From assembly GCA_013368445.1 (NCBI GenBank), contig JAACJO010000002.1, forward strand, positions 2,790,001-2,854,000: 64,000 nt of DNA, read 5' to 3'. This stretch comes from Leucocoprinus leucothites. Lineage: Eukaryota; Basidiomycota; Agaricomycetes; Agaricales; Agaricaceae. Below the pieces are notes generated by a model that was not told the origin of the DNA, did not search any database, and saw nothing but the letters and a program-made list of their open reading frames with translations. The position numbers and the translations under genes were made by a program. Each line of letters opens with the position of its first letter. Position 1 is the stretch's first letter. Positions 11,790-23,346 of this stretch are shown here, in pieces.

Positions 11790-14091
11790 TCATCTGAGAT
11801 TCCACGCTGCCTTTATCATATCAGAAGCACGCTCCGCGACCGCATATACCGGTGCTTGCGTGTTTGCCGCAGGACTAAAAGGCTTCAGAAACAAAAGTCA
11901 GTCGCAAGACATGAACAGATGTAACGATGCTTACAATCACGCCTGCATCAACAACACGCAGCCCGGAAATGCCCTTCACCCTTAAATCAGGGTTGACAAC
12001 CCCATAACTGGCACCCCGAGCAGACATTGCACATGTTCCGATGCCATGTGAAGCTGCGACGGTTGTGTTACGGATGTATCGCTCTAAATCATCTGAGTTG
12101 GCAGCTACGTTAGGAAGTGGTGCCATTTGATTGAGAGTAAAGTTTTTCCATGCCGGTCCTGTCACGTATCGCTGAGCTGTCTTGAATGACTCTTTAGCGA
12201 TTGCTAGGTCAACCGGAGCTGAAAGGAAGCCAAGGTCGAGGAGGGGTTGCTCAAACGGGTCTGTAGATTTGAGGGCAACGGAACCGCCTACACAGACGAG
12301 CCTGCATTAGTGGATACTGTTAAGCCTGACAGATAATTGACTAACGTGATGCGGGTTCGGAAATTTCTGACAAAATGTACAACGTGGGATCAGATGTCAT
12401 GATGTAGTACCCATTTGCCTTTAGATACGTCAGTTGACGGATCGATATTGGAATAATCTCAAGCAACTCACGTTAATACCGAGACCAAAATGAGGTGTGT
12501 TGGGACCAGCAGATGGATCCTCATTGCCAACGAGCACTGGGGAGTCATCAGGAAGTCGGAAGTATGCCAATGTACTCCAGCCACTCCCAGTCATTGGACC
12601 AGTACGAGATGCGATCCATTGCTGTAATGCCTCTTCAGAAGCAGTTTCATTCGCATTCAAGCTACGGGATGAAGCGTCAGATGATGGCTGTCGCGGGAGG
12701 AATGAACAGTTCTTACTTTACAATTGGCCCATTCGCAGTCCAGCTAAACGGAACATGGGGTTCGCAACTGAAGTTTTTACCAACGCTATAGAGGGAGAAC
12801 ACCGGTTGCACGCCGATGTTCTCTAGCTCAGCGGGATCCCCAATGCCAGAGTTGAGAAGAATTTGCGGGGTTCCTACAACGCCAGCTGAAAGAATGAGCT
12901 CTTTGGATGCGTTGAGTTGCTGCCGTGGACCTATCGCCAGATCAGTTCTGCGATCGAGGGTAAAATAGACTGGGGTTACTCGTTTGGTTTCGCCCAAATT
13001 CCACGGTTCTGAAACTACTGTTGGACGTCTCGATGATTCTTGTCACATAGTTATTGACAAGTACTGAAAGATTGGGCCTGTTGACGACGGGATCAAGATA
13101 GGCAGTCGCTGAGCTCGTCCTTGTTCCATTCGCAATGGAGAATTGGGTCCATCCTGAGAAAGAATACTGTCAGGAGCTCTAGCCACACCAATGAATAACC
13201 AGCCTTACCTATGCCAATTGGCCGTCCACCGTTAACATCCTCATTGAAAGGAAACTCGTGGGGTAAGTCTTTTGTCGTTTGTATAACCAAGGGATCAGTG
13301 GGTTGTATGACACCATTGAATCCGATGCCCAATGGTCCACGGAAGCCATGAACATGCGGGTTGAAGTCGCCCCGTTCGGGTCCGTGACCAGGAGCTATCG
13401 TCCAACGCTCGGTCTAGAAGTTGATCTGAACATCGAGCTAAAGTAGATGAAGGTGAACTCGAACCTTTTCGAAATAAGGAACCATTTCCTTCCAGGACCA
13501 TCCTTTGTCGCCAGTAACCTCTGCCCATTTGTCGTAGTCATCCGACGAGCCTCGAATCCATATCATTCCATCTGTTAACAACATTCAGCTTTGCTTCCTC
13601 ACTGCCGTTGTGCACGACGTACTATGAGAACTGCATCCGCCTAGTACTCGCGCGCGCGAATACAAAACAGAGCGCCCATTAAGTCCAGGCTGAGGTGTGC
13701 TTGTGGTGTTCCAGTCGAAAGGAGCACCGTTTACTCTGAGTCGAGATGAGATCCAGGGAACTTGAAGGTCAAGGATGCCTTGATGCCTGTAGCTTGATTC
13801 ACCAGGGCAGTCAACAACGTCTAGCCACGTTACTCACCATTCACCAGCTTCGATTACGAGAACATTAACATGGGGATCTTCTGAGAGCCGGTTGGCCACG
13901 ACGAGTCCAGCTGTCCCGCCTAGCGAAACCATGAGTTCATGTGCGCGTAGAAAAGACAATCCGAGTGGTGAACACTCACCTCCTGCAATTATGAAGTCAA
14001 AGTCTTTTGAGGGCAGCTCCGAAAAATCTTCATAAATCTTTGCAGTCGCGCAGGATAAGGTAATGAGGTAGAGGAATAAGTGCCAGCGCAT
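11790..14091 (-). CDS. GMC oxidoreductase (aryl-alcohol-oxidase-like), copy 1
   Basis: This is a multi-exon FAD enzyme of the glucose-methanol-choline family. The protein starts [17 protein letters not shown] (signal peptide), then [20 protein letters not shown], the dinucleotide-binding fold. The GMC signature 1 region reads [12 protein letters not shown], with the Asn codon split by an intron, followed by [10 protein letters not shown]. Signature 2 reads [15 protein letters not shown]. The C-terminus has the catalytic His in [11 protein letters not shown], then VDAGVI and [18 protein letters not shown], ending in TGA at 11790-11792. The last intron uses the CTGAAG acceptor, which restores the [11 protein letters not shown] frame. 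Every conserved block is open. Such enzymes oxidise aryl or other primary alcohols and make hydrogen peroxide, often beside lignin-active peroxidases. It is the tandem sister of the gene at 14787-17090. Confidence 0.85.
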
Positions 14092-14786
14092 GGTACCGAG
14101 ATTCTTGGGAAAGGCCTTTGACTGTGTATCGTAGTCGATAAGACCAGGATGAGCCAAGGGTTGAGAATAAGATCGATATGAGGCGCCCGGTATTCGAGAG
14201 AGAAGTGCTAAGCAGGAAACCGCGTGTGCAACAGTGGTTGTACGGGTTGAAGTAATCTTATACCCTAGAATAAGTTAGGCCTTCGGAAAGCGAAGAAGCA
14301 GCCAGGCACATACCTACCAACCAGGCTCTCTAAAACAACCACAGGGCTCTTCGAATTGATACTGGGAAGCACACTTCGCTCTGAACTCTACCATTGGTTC
14401 ATGCAACCCTACGGCCTTAGGAAGCGGCGTGGAAGCTAAGATCAGGGAACAACCTCTTGAAACAGTTACAGCGGAGGTACAGTGGACCATATTGTAGGAG
14501 GAAAGACGTGAAGAAGCACGAAAACAGGCGCTCGCTCAACTATTTGTATCTATTTTAAGTAGGATTGGCGTCAACCTCCAGTGGTTAAGCGCTTGAGTCG
14601 GAGTCTTCATGGCAGTTCGCGTATCTTGCTGAGTCCAAAGCTGTGAGGAAAGATAACAACACACTGATCATGTATTGCATATTCTGGTATTATATCAGCT
14701 AAGAAATACAAATCAGTCGAACGTCGATCTACTTAAACGTAGTATAATCCAATGTAATAAATCCTTGGAGCGGACAATATTCGTGT
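14092..14786. other. region between the two GMC genes, including promoter of copy 1
   Basis: No gene is seen. Around 14289-14306 the sequence CGAAGAAGCAGCCAGGCA nearly repeats one upstream of GMC copy 2 (17233-17250), so the tandem duplication carried promoter sequence with it. Confidence 0.4.
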
Positions 14787-17090
14787 CTACTTCAAATTCC
14801 AAGCCGCCTCAATTATATCAGAGGCACGCTCCGCAACCGCATATACCGGCGCTTGAGTATTTGCCGAGGGACTGAGAGGCTTAAAGAAGACAGAAATCAG
14901 TTCGGATGCAATTAAGAGGATAAATCAACCACACTTACAATTACCCCCGCATCAACGATGCGTAACCCGGAAATACCCTTCGCTCGCAAATCAGGATCAA
15001 CAACCCCATGCTTAGCTCCTCTAGCAGACATCGCAGTTGTTCCAATGCCATGAGAGGCTGTGCCAGTCGAGTTACGGATGTATTGCACTAGATCATCTGA
15101 ATCTGCAGCTACGTTGGAAGGTGGTGTGATCCGATTGAGGGTAAACTCTTTCCATGCTGTGCCAGTAACGAATCGCTGGACCGTGTTGAACGACTCTTTA
15201 GCAATAGCCATGTCAACTGGAGCTAAGAAGTACCCGAGGTCGAGGAGGGGCGGTTCGAACGGGTCTGTTGATTTGAGAGTGACAGATCCTCCTAAGTGAG
15301 CCCGTTTCAGTATGCATCATCATGTGTGTTAGAAGGTCCAACTGACGTGATGCCGGTTCAGAAATCTCGACGCGGACTTGTAGTGTCGGATCAGGGTTGG
15401 CGACGAAATACCCATTCGCCTTGAATCATGTCAGTCGGCCACTTGTAACGACAGAGTTTTTATTTGTTTCAAACTCACGTTAATTCCAATACCAAAATGA
15501 GGTGTATTTGGGCCAGCAGAGGGATCCGCATTTTCAGCAAACACGGACGAGTTGTCGGGAAGCCGGAAGTAAGCCGATGTACTCTCACTACCTCCAGTCA
15601 TTGGTCCAGTACGGGATGTGATCCATTCTTGTAGTGCCTCTTGAGAAGCAGTCTCATTCACATTCAAGCTGCAGAACTTAGCATTGTTTCATAGACCGTT
15701 GGATAGGAAAAGGTTCTCACTTGAGTATTGTCTCATTCGCAGCCCAGCTGAATGGAACTGAAGGCTCATTACTGAAATTTTTACCGACACTGGGGAGGGA
15801 AAATACGGGCTGCACGCCGACATTTTTCAGCTCCTTTGGGTCTCCAATACCAGAATTCAAAAGGATTTGAGGGGTTCCTATCACGCCAGCTGAAAGAATG
15901 AGTTCTTTCGTTGCGGTGAGTTGCCGTCGCGGTGCTATTCCCGAGTAAGTGCCCTGATCAAATGACACAGCAAGCGGGGTAAACTCACTTGTCTGGTTTT
16001 GTCCGAATTCCACCGTCCTGAAGCTGCCCTTAGATGTCTCGACGACTCTCGTAACATAGCTGTTAACCAGTACATTAAGATTGGGCCTATCGACAACGGG
16101 ATCAAGATAGGCAGTTGCCGAGCTAGTCCTTGTTCCATTTGCTATCGTAAACTGGGTCCATGCTGCAAGGAAATGTCGTCAAATGTACTAAATATGGCGT
16201 TCGATAGGTAGCTACAAACCTACACCAATTGGCCGGCCTGCATTCGCGTCCTCAATAAATGGAAACTCGTCCGGTAGATCCTTTGTCGTTTGAATGACCA
16301 GCGCATCGGTGAATTGTCTGACATTGCTCAAACTGACACCCAATGGTCCACGGAAACCGTGAGCACGAGGATCAAAGTCGCCCTGTTCGGATCCATGACC
16401 AGGAGCCACCGCCCAGCGTTCGGTCTAGGGGTGATCAGGGATTGAGTTCCAGTGGTTGAAGTTGAACTCTCACCTTCTTAAAATAGGGTATCATTTCCTT
16501 CCAGGACCACCCTTCATCTCCAGTAATCTCTGCCCATTTGTCATAATCATCCGACGACCCCTAATCCATATCATTCCATCTATCAAACATATTCAATCCA
16601 TATCCTGTCTGCAATTGTGCAGGACGTACTATGTGAACTGGAACCGCCGAGCACACGAGCACGTGAATAAGGAACAGTTCGTCCATTAAGACCGGGCTGA
16701 GGCGTGCTTGTAGTATTCCAATCAAAGATTCCTTCACTCCGGAGTCGCGAAGAGAGCCAGGGAACTTGAAGGTCAATGATACCTTGATGCCTGTGGATTT
16801 ATTTCACAAGGGTGGCTAACGACGGCTCGCCGCTTTACTCACGATCCGCCGGCCTCGATTACTAGAACTTTAACGCGAGGATCTTCTGTGAGCCGATTGG
16901 CCACGACAAGCCCGGCCGTACCGCCTAACGAAACTGTGAGCTCACGTAGAAAGAACAAGCGAAATACTGGACGCTCACCTCCTGCGATTATGAAGTCAAA
17001 ATCTTTCGAGGGCAGCTCCGAAAAGTCTTCATAGATTTTGGCAGCTGCGCAGGATAAGGCAGCGAGGTAGAATAAAAATTGCCAACACAT
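14787..17090 (-). CDS. GMC oxidoreductase, copy 2, with an apparent 1-nt frameshift
   Basis: Same exon order as copy 1 and clearly its paralogue. It has the signal peptide [78 protein letters not shown], and [18 protein letters not shown] before a TAG at 14787-14789. The lesion is at about 16557-16565. Copy 1 reads GATATGGATTCGAGGCTCG on the coding strand; copy 2 is one base shorter (GATATGGATTAGGGGTCG). This shifts the exon that should encode the [10 protein letters not shown] segment and leads to a stop about 30 codons on. I found no alternative splice that repairs it. It is either a young pseudogene or an assembly error; all other conserved blocks are open. Confidence 0.7.
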
Positions 17091-18453
17091 GCTCAAAATC
17101 CAGGGAGGAGAGCAAACGAATGTCGAGAAAATATATAGGCTGGCGGGGCCAACGAAGGGGTGGAAGGAGAGGACCGTTCCAAGGACTCATGGGAGACGTT
17201 CTATAAAAAAAGAGTTCAGTTTTTGGGAGAAGCGAAGAAGCAGTCAGGCGCTAACCGATCAGCTGGTCCCAACTTCGAAAGTCTTAATCGCAGTTCGGCA
17301 ACTGGTTTCTCAGATAGCTGGAACTTCTATATTGTTCCTGATTATTGTGTGGCACATACTAGTCGCCAACCCACAACTTTGCGCCATCCCAAGTTCCACT
17401 AGTTCCAACTCTCAGCCTATCTGACCGACCGATAGCGTCCGCCCAGCGCCCCACCCCCGAACTTCAAATATGGACAAGACTGTACCAGATTCTTCAACAA
17501 GGTGTAGGAGGACTCTAGTGTGTTGGGGGTCACAGTGACAATACATAAGATATAAAATATGGTGGGTCGCAAGGGAGAACGGTCTCCCGGACAAGATGTC
17601 CAGTAAAGCAACAGCATGACTCTTCAAAGATGCGGAGGTCCTTCGCCCTTCTTTGTCATTATCTTTCACCCAAACAAAGGGCTACCTTGGAATAAACGGA
17701 ACCCATGGCTGAATTTGCATCTGGTACTAGAATTAGAAAATGGAAGTCACAACCAAGGGTTGGAATACGCTGAAGAGAGAGGGGGGGAAATTGCGAAGCC
17801 CGAGCGGCAATTCGGCAAACGGCTGCCGTTACCCGATAGATTACGTAATAATACACCCGGATACTAACCTCTCCCATATCAAGTTCAAGTTGTTCTCGCA
17901 TGCATATTTCTCAAACGACAACCAGCCGCGATTTAAGAAGCGAAATCCATTTTCCAGCCTCACGCAGGAATTTCCACTTTCCTAAACAGAGATTATCTTA
18001 CTTCTTCATCACTTCGCTTTTTTCCCGGTTTTTCGGAACTGATCAGACTCGGCTGGTCTCTGGATGTCAACATTTTCAGTGATGATTCTAAGGGCGAGAC
18101 CCGAAGCGTACTGGTTCTCTGCATCGCCAACTATCCATCATTTCGCTCGTTGTCTTCCACCGACAATATTGAATATAGACCGTCAAGAGGTCCCACAGGT
18201 CGGTGCCTTCTGGTCAACGCTCTCGAGTCTTGATTTGCCCTCCTCTTGTCCCCCATGTGCAGCGGTTACTTCTTCGACCGTTCATGCTGTCGAGTGGTTG
18301 TTCTTGATCATGTCTCAATGCTCAGCTGTCCTTCAGGAGTACTGAAGACGATAGATACTTCCAGGCGTCGGAAGAAGGATCCCCAATTCAACAAAAACCT
18401 AGAAGTATAAATGGGGCGTACCCCATGCTGGGAGTCGATATCGCCTACATTCT
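17091..18453. other. intergenic region
   Basis: The first 250 bases carry the promoter region shared with GMC copy 1. The rest holds short overlapping ORFs with no recognisable domain. A TATA-like TATAAATG (18406-18413) precedes the secreted protein gene at 18454. Confidence 0.35.
17131..17139 (-). promoter_or_regulatory. TATA box of GMC copy 2
   Basis: On the minus strand CCTATATATTTTC lies about 45 bp before the ATG at 17090. Confidence 0.45.
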
Positions 18454-19007
18454 ATGCTAAGCATGAAGACTACGCTCACTCTCTCTGCTACTCTGATTAC
18501 CGCCCTCTTCGTTCCCCTGTGGGACATAACACCGACCGCAGCCAGTCCTGCCCCTATCAGGGAATCCGTAAAACGCGTAAATTATAGTCTTTCCCATCAT
18601 GCGCTATCGTGGATTCTCACAGTACGGCTTGTAGCAGGAAACTCCGGGTCTTGGTCAAGCCATAGTCTGCAGCCTCGGCGACCAGTGCACGCTCCTTCGT
18701 GTCCCATATGACTATAGCTATCAGTGCACCGATTTCACCGGAGACTTTGCATTCCTCAACGATCAGCTCAAGAACGTGACCTTGAATGATATGGCATGTG
18801 TGGCTTATGGGTATGTCTGACCGTCTCTTGCGAAATTTATGGCTCAGCTCATTATATTTTAGGGACTTTGGATGTGCTGGAACAAACTACGGAGGCGATT
18901 ATTCGAATCCCTGGGATGGTCCTCTCCTTATCGACTACACCAACTTGAAGGGAAATGGGAGTGATTTCTCCGGATTCATCAGCTCGTTGAAATGCACTTT
19001 CATCTAA
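18454..19007 (+). CDS. small secreted six-cysteine protein with possible Kex2 site
   Basis: Three exons (18454-18576, 18638-18810, 18863-19007) give a frame-checked 146-residue protein, or 143 if the second ATG at 18463 is used. The N-terminus is a signal peptide (KTTLTLSATLITALFVPLW). Exon 1 ends RESVKR, a dibasic site exactly at the intron, suggesting a propeptide cleaved by a Kex2-type protease. The mature part has six cysteines (IVCS, DQCT, YQCT, MACV, FGCA, LKCT) and ends SSLKCTFI. The pattern of NDMAC, GDFGCAG and FISSLKC is reminiscent of beta/gamma-crystallin-like secreted domains, but this is only an impression. It stands at the head of a run of small secreted cysteine-rich genes. 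No known function. Confidence 0.65.
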
Positions 19008-19383
19008 ACGCATTTACTTGACCTATATACGGTCCTTTAACAAAAGGAGAATTACTTGTGCTCTTTCGCCAGTGAAGCCGATAGTTTGTAAGGGAAGTGT
19101 AAGACACTAGCATGCCCGCGTCTGGAATAACACCGACAACGGAATGGAGCCCAAACATACAATCTAACTAGCTGCAAAAGAGAGCTTTCGAGGGACACAA
19201 AGCTTCGGCATTACGACCTCAGATATTTCAAGCATCCCAAAAATAACGCCTTCCGTCTATATCGCGCCAAGGGTTGATGGGTTTCAGCCCATAATACCCA
19301 CCCTCATATGTTTTCTATGCAATCAAGGTTTAAAAGCTCACTCGTCCACCTTCATCCAATCCATTCATCGAAACTCAACAACG

Positions 19384-19825
19384 ATGTACTCAAAGCTTCT
19401 TGCAGTCTTCATTGCCGCCATTGCCGTCCAAAGTGCGGTTGCATTTCCCAGTCAGAGCTCTGACGCTCCTGCCTGTAAGTTCCCCTCTACCGCATCATAC
19501 GTATATAAATGCTTATCTGTGACTGTATCGCCTCCGTGTATAGGCACTGCACAGACTGTAAGTAATTTCCCATTATTTTGAATCGACTTTCATTTTCTAA
19601 TGGTGATAAATAGGACTGTAAATGACTCCAATACATTCAAAAAAATCAATTCAATGTCAAACTCACTGATATACCTCTGTGTTTCAGGCGACCTTGCTCA
19701 TGGTTTCAAATGCTGCAACGCCTTCCCTCACCCTGTGTCAGTACATCACAAAACTTAATGTTTTAGCAGCCACACTAACTCGGCATAACAGTTGCGTCAA
19801 GTTGCCAAAGGACATAGTCTGCTAG
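19384..19825 (+). CDS. six-cysteine secreted mini-protein, family member 1
   Basis: Five short exons encode about 63 residues. A signal peptide (MYSKLLAVFIAAIAVQSAVA) is followed by a mature part of about 43 residues. The cysteines are APAC, TDC, KCC, VC and VC at the very C-terminus, with spacing C-x5-C-x7-CC-x7-C-x8-C. It ends CVKLPKDIVC and TAG at 19823-19825. Intron 1 splits the first Cys codon (T|GC). Another lies in phase 0 just before the second Cys, one splits the second Cys codon, and the last precedes the fifth Cys in phase 2. Members at 20976 and 21839 share the first and last positions and the cysteine frame. TTTAAAAG at 19330-19337 may serve as a TATA box. I do not recognise the family. 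The size, secretion signal and six cysteines are those of candidate effectors or antimicrobial-type mini-proteins. Confidence 0.65.
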
Positions 19826-20975
19826 ACAATATTATGTAGTGTGATTGCATGTTAAGGATCGAAGTGTAGATGTTAATGGAGCTGGAGAGATGTTGGATTT
19901 CGGAGACTTCGAATCTAAATATAAGCACAATGGTCTTGGCAAAGCCTGGGAGATTCAATATTCACATAAGTATACATGACACGGATGATACGGGCTGCGG
20001 CACTATGACATTCTCAAAATGATTTCGAAAATCAAGGATCACAGGCAAATGGAGTTCATACTGAGAGCCCAGCTGTGGTCAGTCTCCAAATGACGTCAGC
20101 TATATATGGCCATCGTATCCAACGTCCTTCTAAATTCTTATACCAGCAGGGCGATCTAATGGAGTTCGACCGGGCCTAAGGTGTACTATTTCTCTCCATT
20201 TGAGTATTAATCCTACACTTACGCTCCCCGGGCTGTGTCGCTTCGTATCTTTTTATAGGTCGAATGGAAGTGCATGGACGCCCCACTTTTGTCGTGCCTG
20301 ACAGTCATGACACCCTTGAGTAATAACGTTATGTGCCGTTGGGCGCACTCCTGAAGCAGATGCAATAGCTTGATGCCCGTCGATGAAGGGTTAAACAACC
20401 CCGTCTTCAATCGCGATACTGACGGACCGACCTCAGCCCTGCAACCTCAAATCAATGCCAAATGTCGATAAACGTCTTCAGAAGGATCTAAATGATGGGG
20501 CAACACTGTCTGGACCACGAGTCCAAAGGTGATCATGGTCTCGCTGGGTCTGTTCGAGCCTCTTAATCCACTCACTCATTCTGGGGTAAGTGTACTCGGG
20601 CATGGCTGCCGGTAGACATCTTTATCCTTAACATGACTGGCCGGGCGATATTCTTGGGGTAAGCAAAATGCAGTTGTGGGCATATTGCAGCGCTTCCGAC
20701 TAGTCTGGAACACGAAACGGTCGATTTCGAAGGCTCCATTTTGCCCAGAACAATAGGCCGATAGCACCGGTTTTGACTCCCTTCCCGCTGACCTTCACAT
20801 TCCATGTAGGCTTCAGCCCCTTCACTCCCACATATCGGTTTCAAACTACCACTGATGTAAATTATGGCATTAACTACAACGCGGAGTATGCCAAGGAATT
20901 TCAAATCTAGACGCCCTACTACTCGAGAACTATATAAAGCCCCGAAGTTTGAAGTGTCTTCATCATTAAGTTAAT
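19826..20975. other. intergenic region
   Basis: No gene is supported. A minus-strand open frame of 110 codons at 20572-20904 is unrecognised and overlaps the likely promoter of the next gene. Confidence 0.3.
20931..20939 (+). promoter_or_regulatory. TATA box of mini-protein member 2
   Basis: TATATAAAG lies 37 bp before the ATG at 20976, a consensus match in the usual position. Confidence 0.55.
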
Positions 20976-21262
20976 ATGCACGCCTTCAAACTCTTTGCAG
21001 CTGTCTTCTCTTTACTCGCCACTCAAGCTTTCGCGGCTAATTTTGGTGCCCCTTGTGAGTCCACGTGTCGATGTCTAGCCTTTAAGTTTCCTGTTCTGAT
21101 ACTTGTAAATCAAGGTGGCGAAACCCAAGTCTGCTATGCCCCCGAACAATGTTGCAAGACTATAAACGGCCCCGCGTGAGCCAACCGTGTAGACTGATGA
21201 CCAGCTCATGATGCTGACGATTTTCCAGGTGTGTCAAGCTCCCGAAGGGTGCCGTGTGTTAG
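20976..21262 (+). CDS. six-cysteine secreted mini-protein, family member 2
   Basis: Three exons encode about 58 residues: signal peptide MHAFKLFAAVFSLLATQAFA, then a mature part of about 38 residues. The cysteines are GAPC, QVC, QCC, AC and AVC, spacing C-x6-C-x5-CC-x7-C-x8-C. The end CVKLPKGAVC is nearly the same as in member 1 (CVKLPKDIVC). Intron 1 again splits the first Cys codon (T|GT) and the last intron again sits in phase 2 just before the fifth Cys. TAG is at 21260-21262. The first intron can only be placed using the family frame, because the unspliced ORF reads through it. No known function. Confidence 0.65.
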
Positions 21263-21838
21263 ACGTAAAGTAGTCGTGCGTCTCTTTCTGGAGCGCATAG
21301 TGGTGGATTTGAGAGCTGTGTTTTGGTATTAGTTTGCGGGTGTAGTTCTAAGTTATATCCAAAGACTTGCAATCAAACATTCCCATTAATTTGTACTGCG
21401 CATCATTTCACATGCCTCTAACACCGGCCGTCTATGCATCCCTAAGGCACTCCTAAGAAAAACTACATCACATTGGCTCGTCGGATTACAATTAACAATG
21501 TACAACAGCCATTGCACTACGAGAAGCAATCGTTACTCCCACTTGGATTCATCAACATATGGTGGCAGAAGCAGGAGGCCTCGATCTCCGACCAAACGCC
21601 TGAATGCCAAGACCGTTTCATCATCCGCTCGCACGAATTCACCTCGAGTTCGTAATTATCACCGCCTTGTAACGTCCGTGTTTCAGAGAACGCGGCGCTC
21701 TAATAACGATTCCGATAATCAAGGTCTAGTGCCGAAGTTGAGCATCAGCCTCGATTCAGGTTAAAAGGCCGCTGGCCGGCCTGGCTACAATGACCGTCTA
21801 TTGCCCTCGACTTCCTTGACAAACTCTTCACACCTCTA
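21263..21838. other. intergenic region
   Basis: Short ORFs only (60-88 codons at 21473-21764), without recognisable domains. It contains the promoter of the third mini-protein gene. Confidence 0.3.
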
Positions 21839-22289
21839 ATGCAGACTAAGTTCCTCTCATTCGTTGCATGTTTACTTGTGGCAACACAAGCCCTTGCCAG
21901 TGACAGTGCTACGGCCGCTCAGCAGGCCAAACCTCCAAATGAATGTCAGTGCCCAAACCCGTTGAGTTGCACTCTAATTTCTAACGTGAGGGTCAATAGG
22001 TAGGACTAACCTGGTATGTCATTTTTCAATCGTCTCTGGAGTCACCTTTTAACAATTTGAAATCGTTCTTATGTTAGGAATGCAAGATAATGCGTGCGTA
22101 GTGGTAACCACTGGAGCTGACATCTAGAAATATTAATATCGAATTCAACTAGATCCTGCAATGACAAGCCCCCGCTGCTGCGCTGGCTTTGCTGCAACCT
22201 AGTAAGGAATGCCAATTCATCAGCACCTATGATACCTGAAATGAGAAATTTGCAGTTGTGCCGATATCCCAAAGGATACAGCCTGTTGA
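21839..22289 (+). CDS. six-cysteine secreted mini-protein, family member 3
   Basis: Five short exons encode about 69 residues. The signal peptide MQTKFLSFVACLLVATQALA is followed by a short Ala/Gln-rich stretch. The cysteines are NEC, LEC, RCC, YC and AC, with spacing C-x5-C-x7-CC-x7-C-x8-C, identical to member 1, and an end CADIPKDTAC plus TGA at 22287-22289. Intron 1 splits the first Cys codon (T|GT), intron 2 is phase 0 before the second Cys as in member 1, and the last intron is phase 2 before the fifth Cys. The third donor is uncertain: GTAGTG keeps the frame while the stronger-looking GTGCGT does not. No single ORF covers more than the signal peptide, so ORF-based annotation would miss it. 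Confidence 0.55.
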
Positions 22290-22992
22290 TAGACCACTTA
22301 GATCATTCAAGTAAGTACATGATGATGATACATCGGCCATAGCTCAGGGTCACATTACCTTCATAATAGTGGATGCAGTAGATTCCTCGTCTTCAAAACT
22401 CTTCTTCGAGCCATTTATTGATATTATGTCTTCCACTTCATCGAGAACCATGTATATCGCTCTTCTCGGTGTTTTTGTAGCATAAGTGTCAAATTCTACT
22501 AGCCCGCGATACTTTGTCTCCGACATTTGCGATCACTTGGGGGGACTTTCTTGCTGACATTCACACGTGCTGGTGACTTGGAGTAGGCTGAATAGTTACA
22601 ACCACGACCGGTAGGTGGGCTTGGTAGGGCGGCGCCTCGCTGTGATTTTCAATCCTTTTCATCAGTGTTGGCACACTGAAAGTACTGGCCCGATGAGTAC
22701 TAGTAGTTCCTACATTCGTGTCTGGGCTGTCACGGTGTTGCGGAAGGAGCAATCTTGAGACTACCTGTAATACATGGTATCCGGCAGGTCTCGCCCACAA
22801 GTAAGTATCTTAATCGATAGTCTGAAAGCTTCCCTCATGGAAGCCAAAAGTAATATTCTCTGTCAATAGACCTTAGAGCAAAATCAGTCAGGGTGCGATT
22901 TCACTAAGTCCCGATCGAGAGGGACGGTTTCTTGGAGGGTGATAGGGATGATCCCATAGCCCTAAGTTGGAGTGAAAATACATCAATAAGCA

Positions 22993-23319
22993 TGAGTGAC
23001 GCTTGAGCTTAAAGAGTCTGAGAGAGAGGAATTCTGGCTATTTAGGAAGGATTCCAATACAACGGTTCCAGGGCGTGGGGCCCATATGGGCGTCGCGAAA
23101 ATCGGATAGTCACAGTGTCTCTCGTAGTGTGCTCTTGGCGGTGGGCCACAACGACACGATATGTGGAGGGGTCGCGGATCGCCAGTTTGGCCTTCTTCTG
23201 TGAGTACGAACAGGGATAGGGTGACTCACTAGGACTTCATCTTGTCTGGTAGTACAGTCGGATTTACCTTCAGACTGTCCGAGACCCACTTGTCATGGCA
23301 CGGGTAGAGGGACACCACG
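22993..23319 (+). repeat. diverged direct repeat, copy A
   Basis: Begins GAGTGACGCTTGAGCTTA and ends near GGTAGAGGGACACCACG. Blocks in the same order occur in copy B at 23347-23607, with many substitutions and indels, the largest near the start. No coding potential is shared by the two copies. Confidence 0.6.
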
Positions 23320-23346
23320 TTGGACTTAATGAATCATGGTCCTTAC

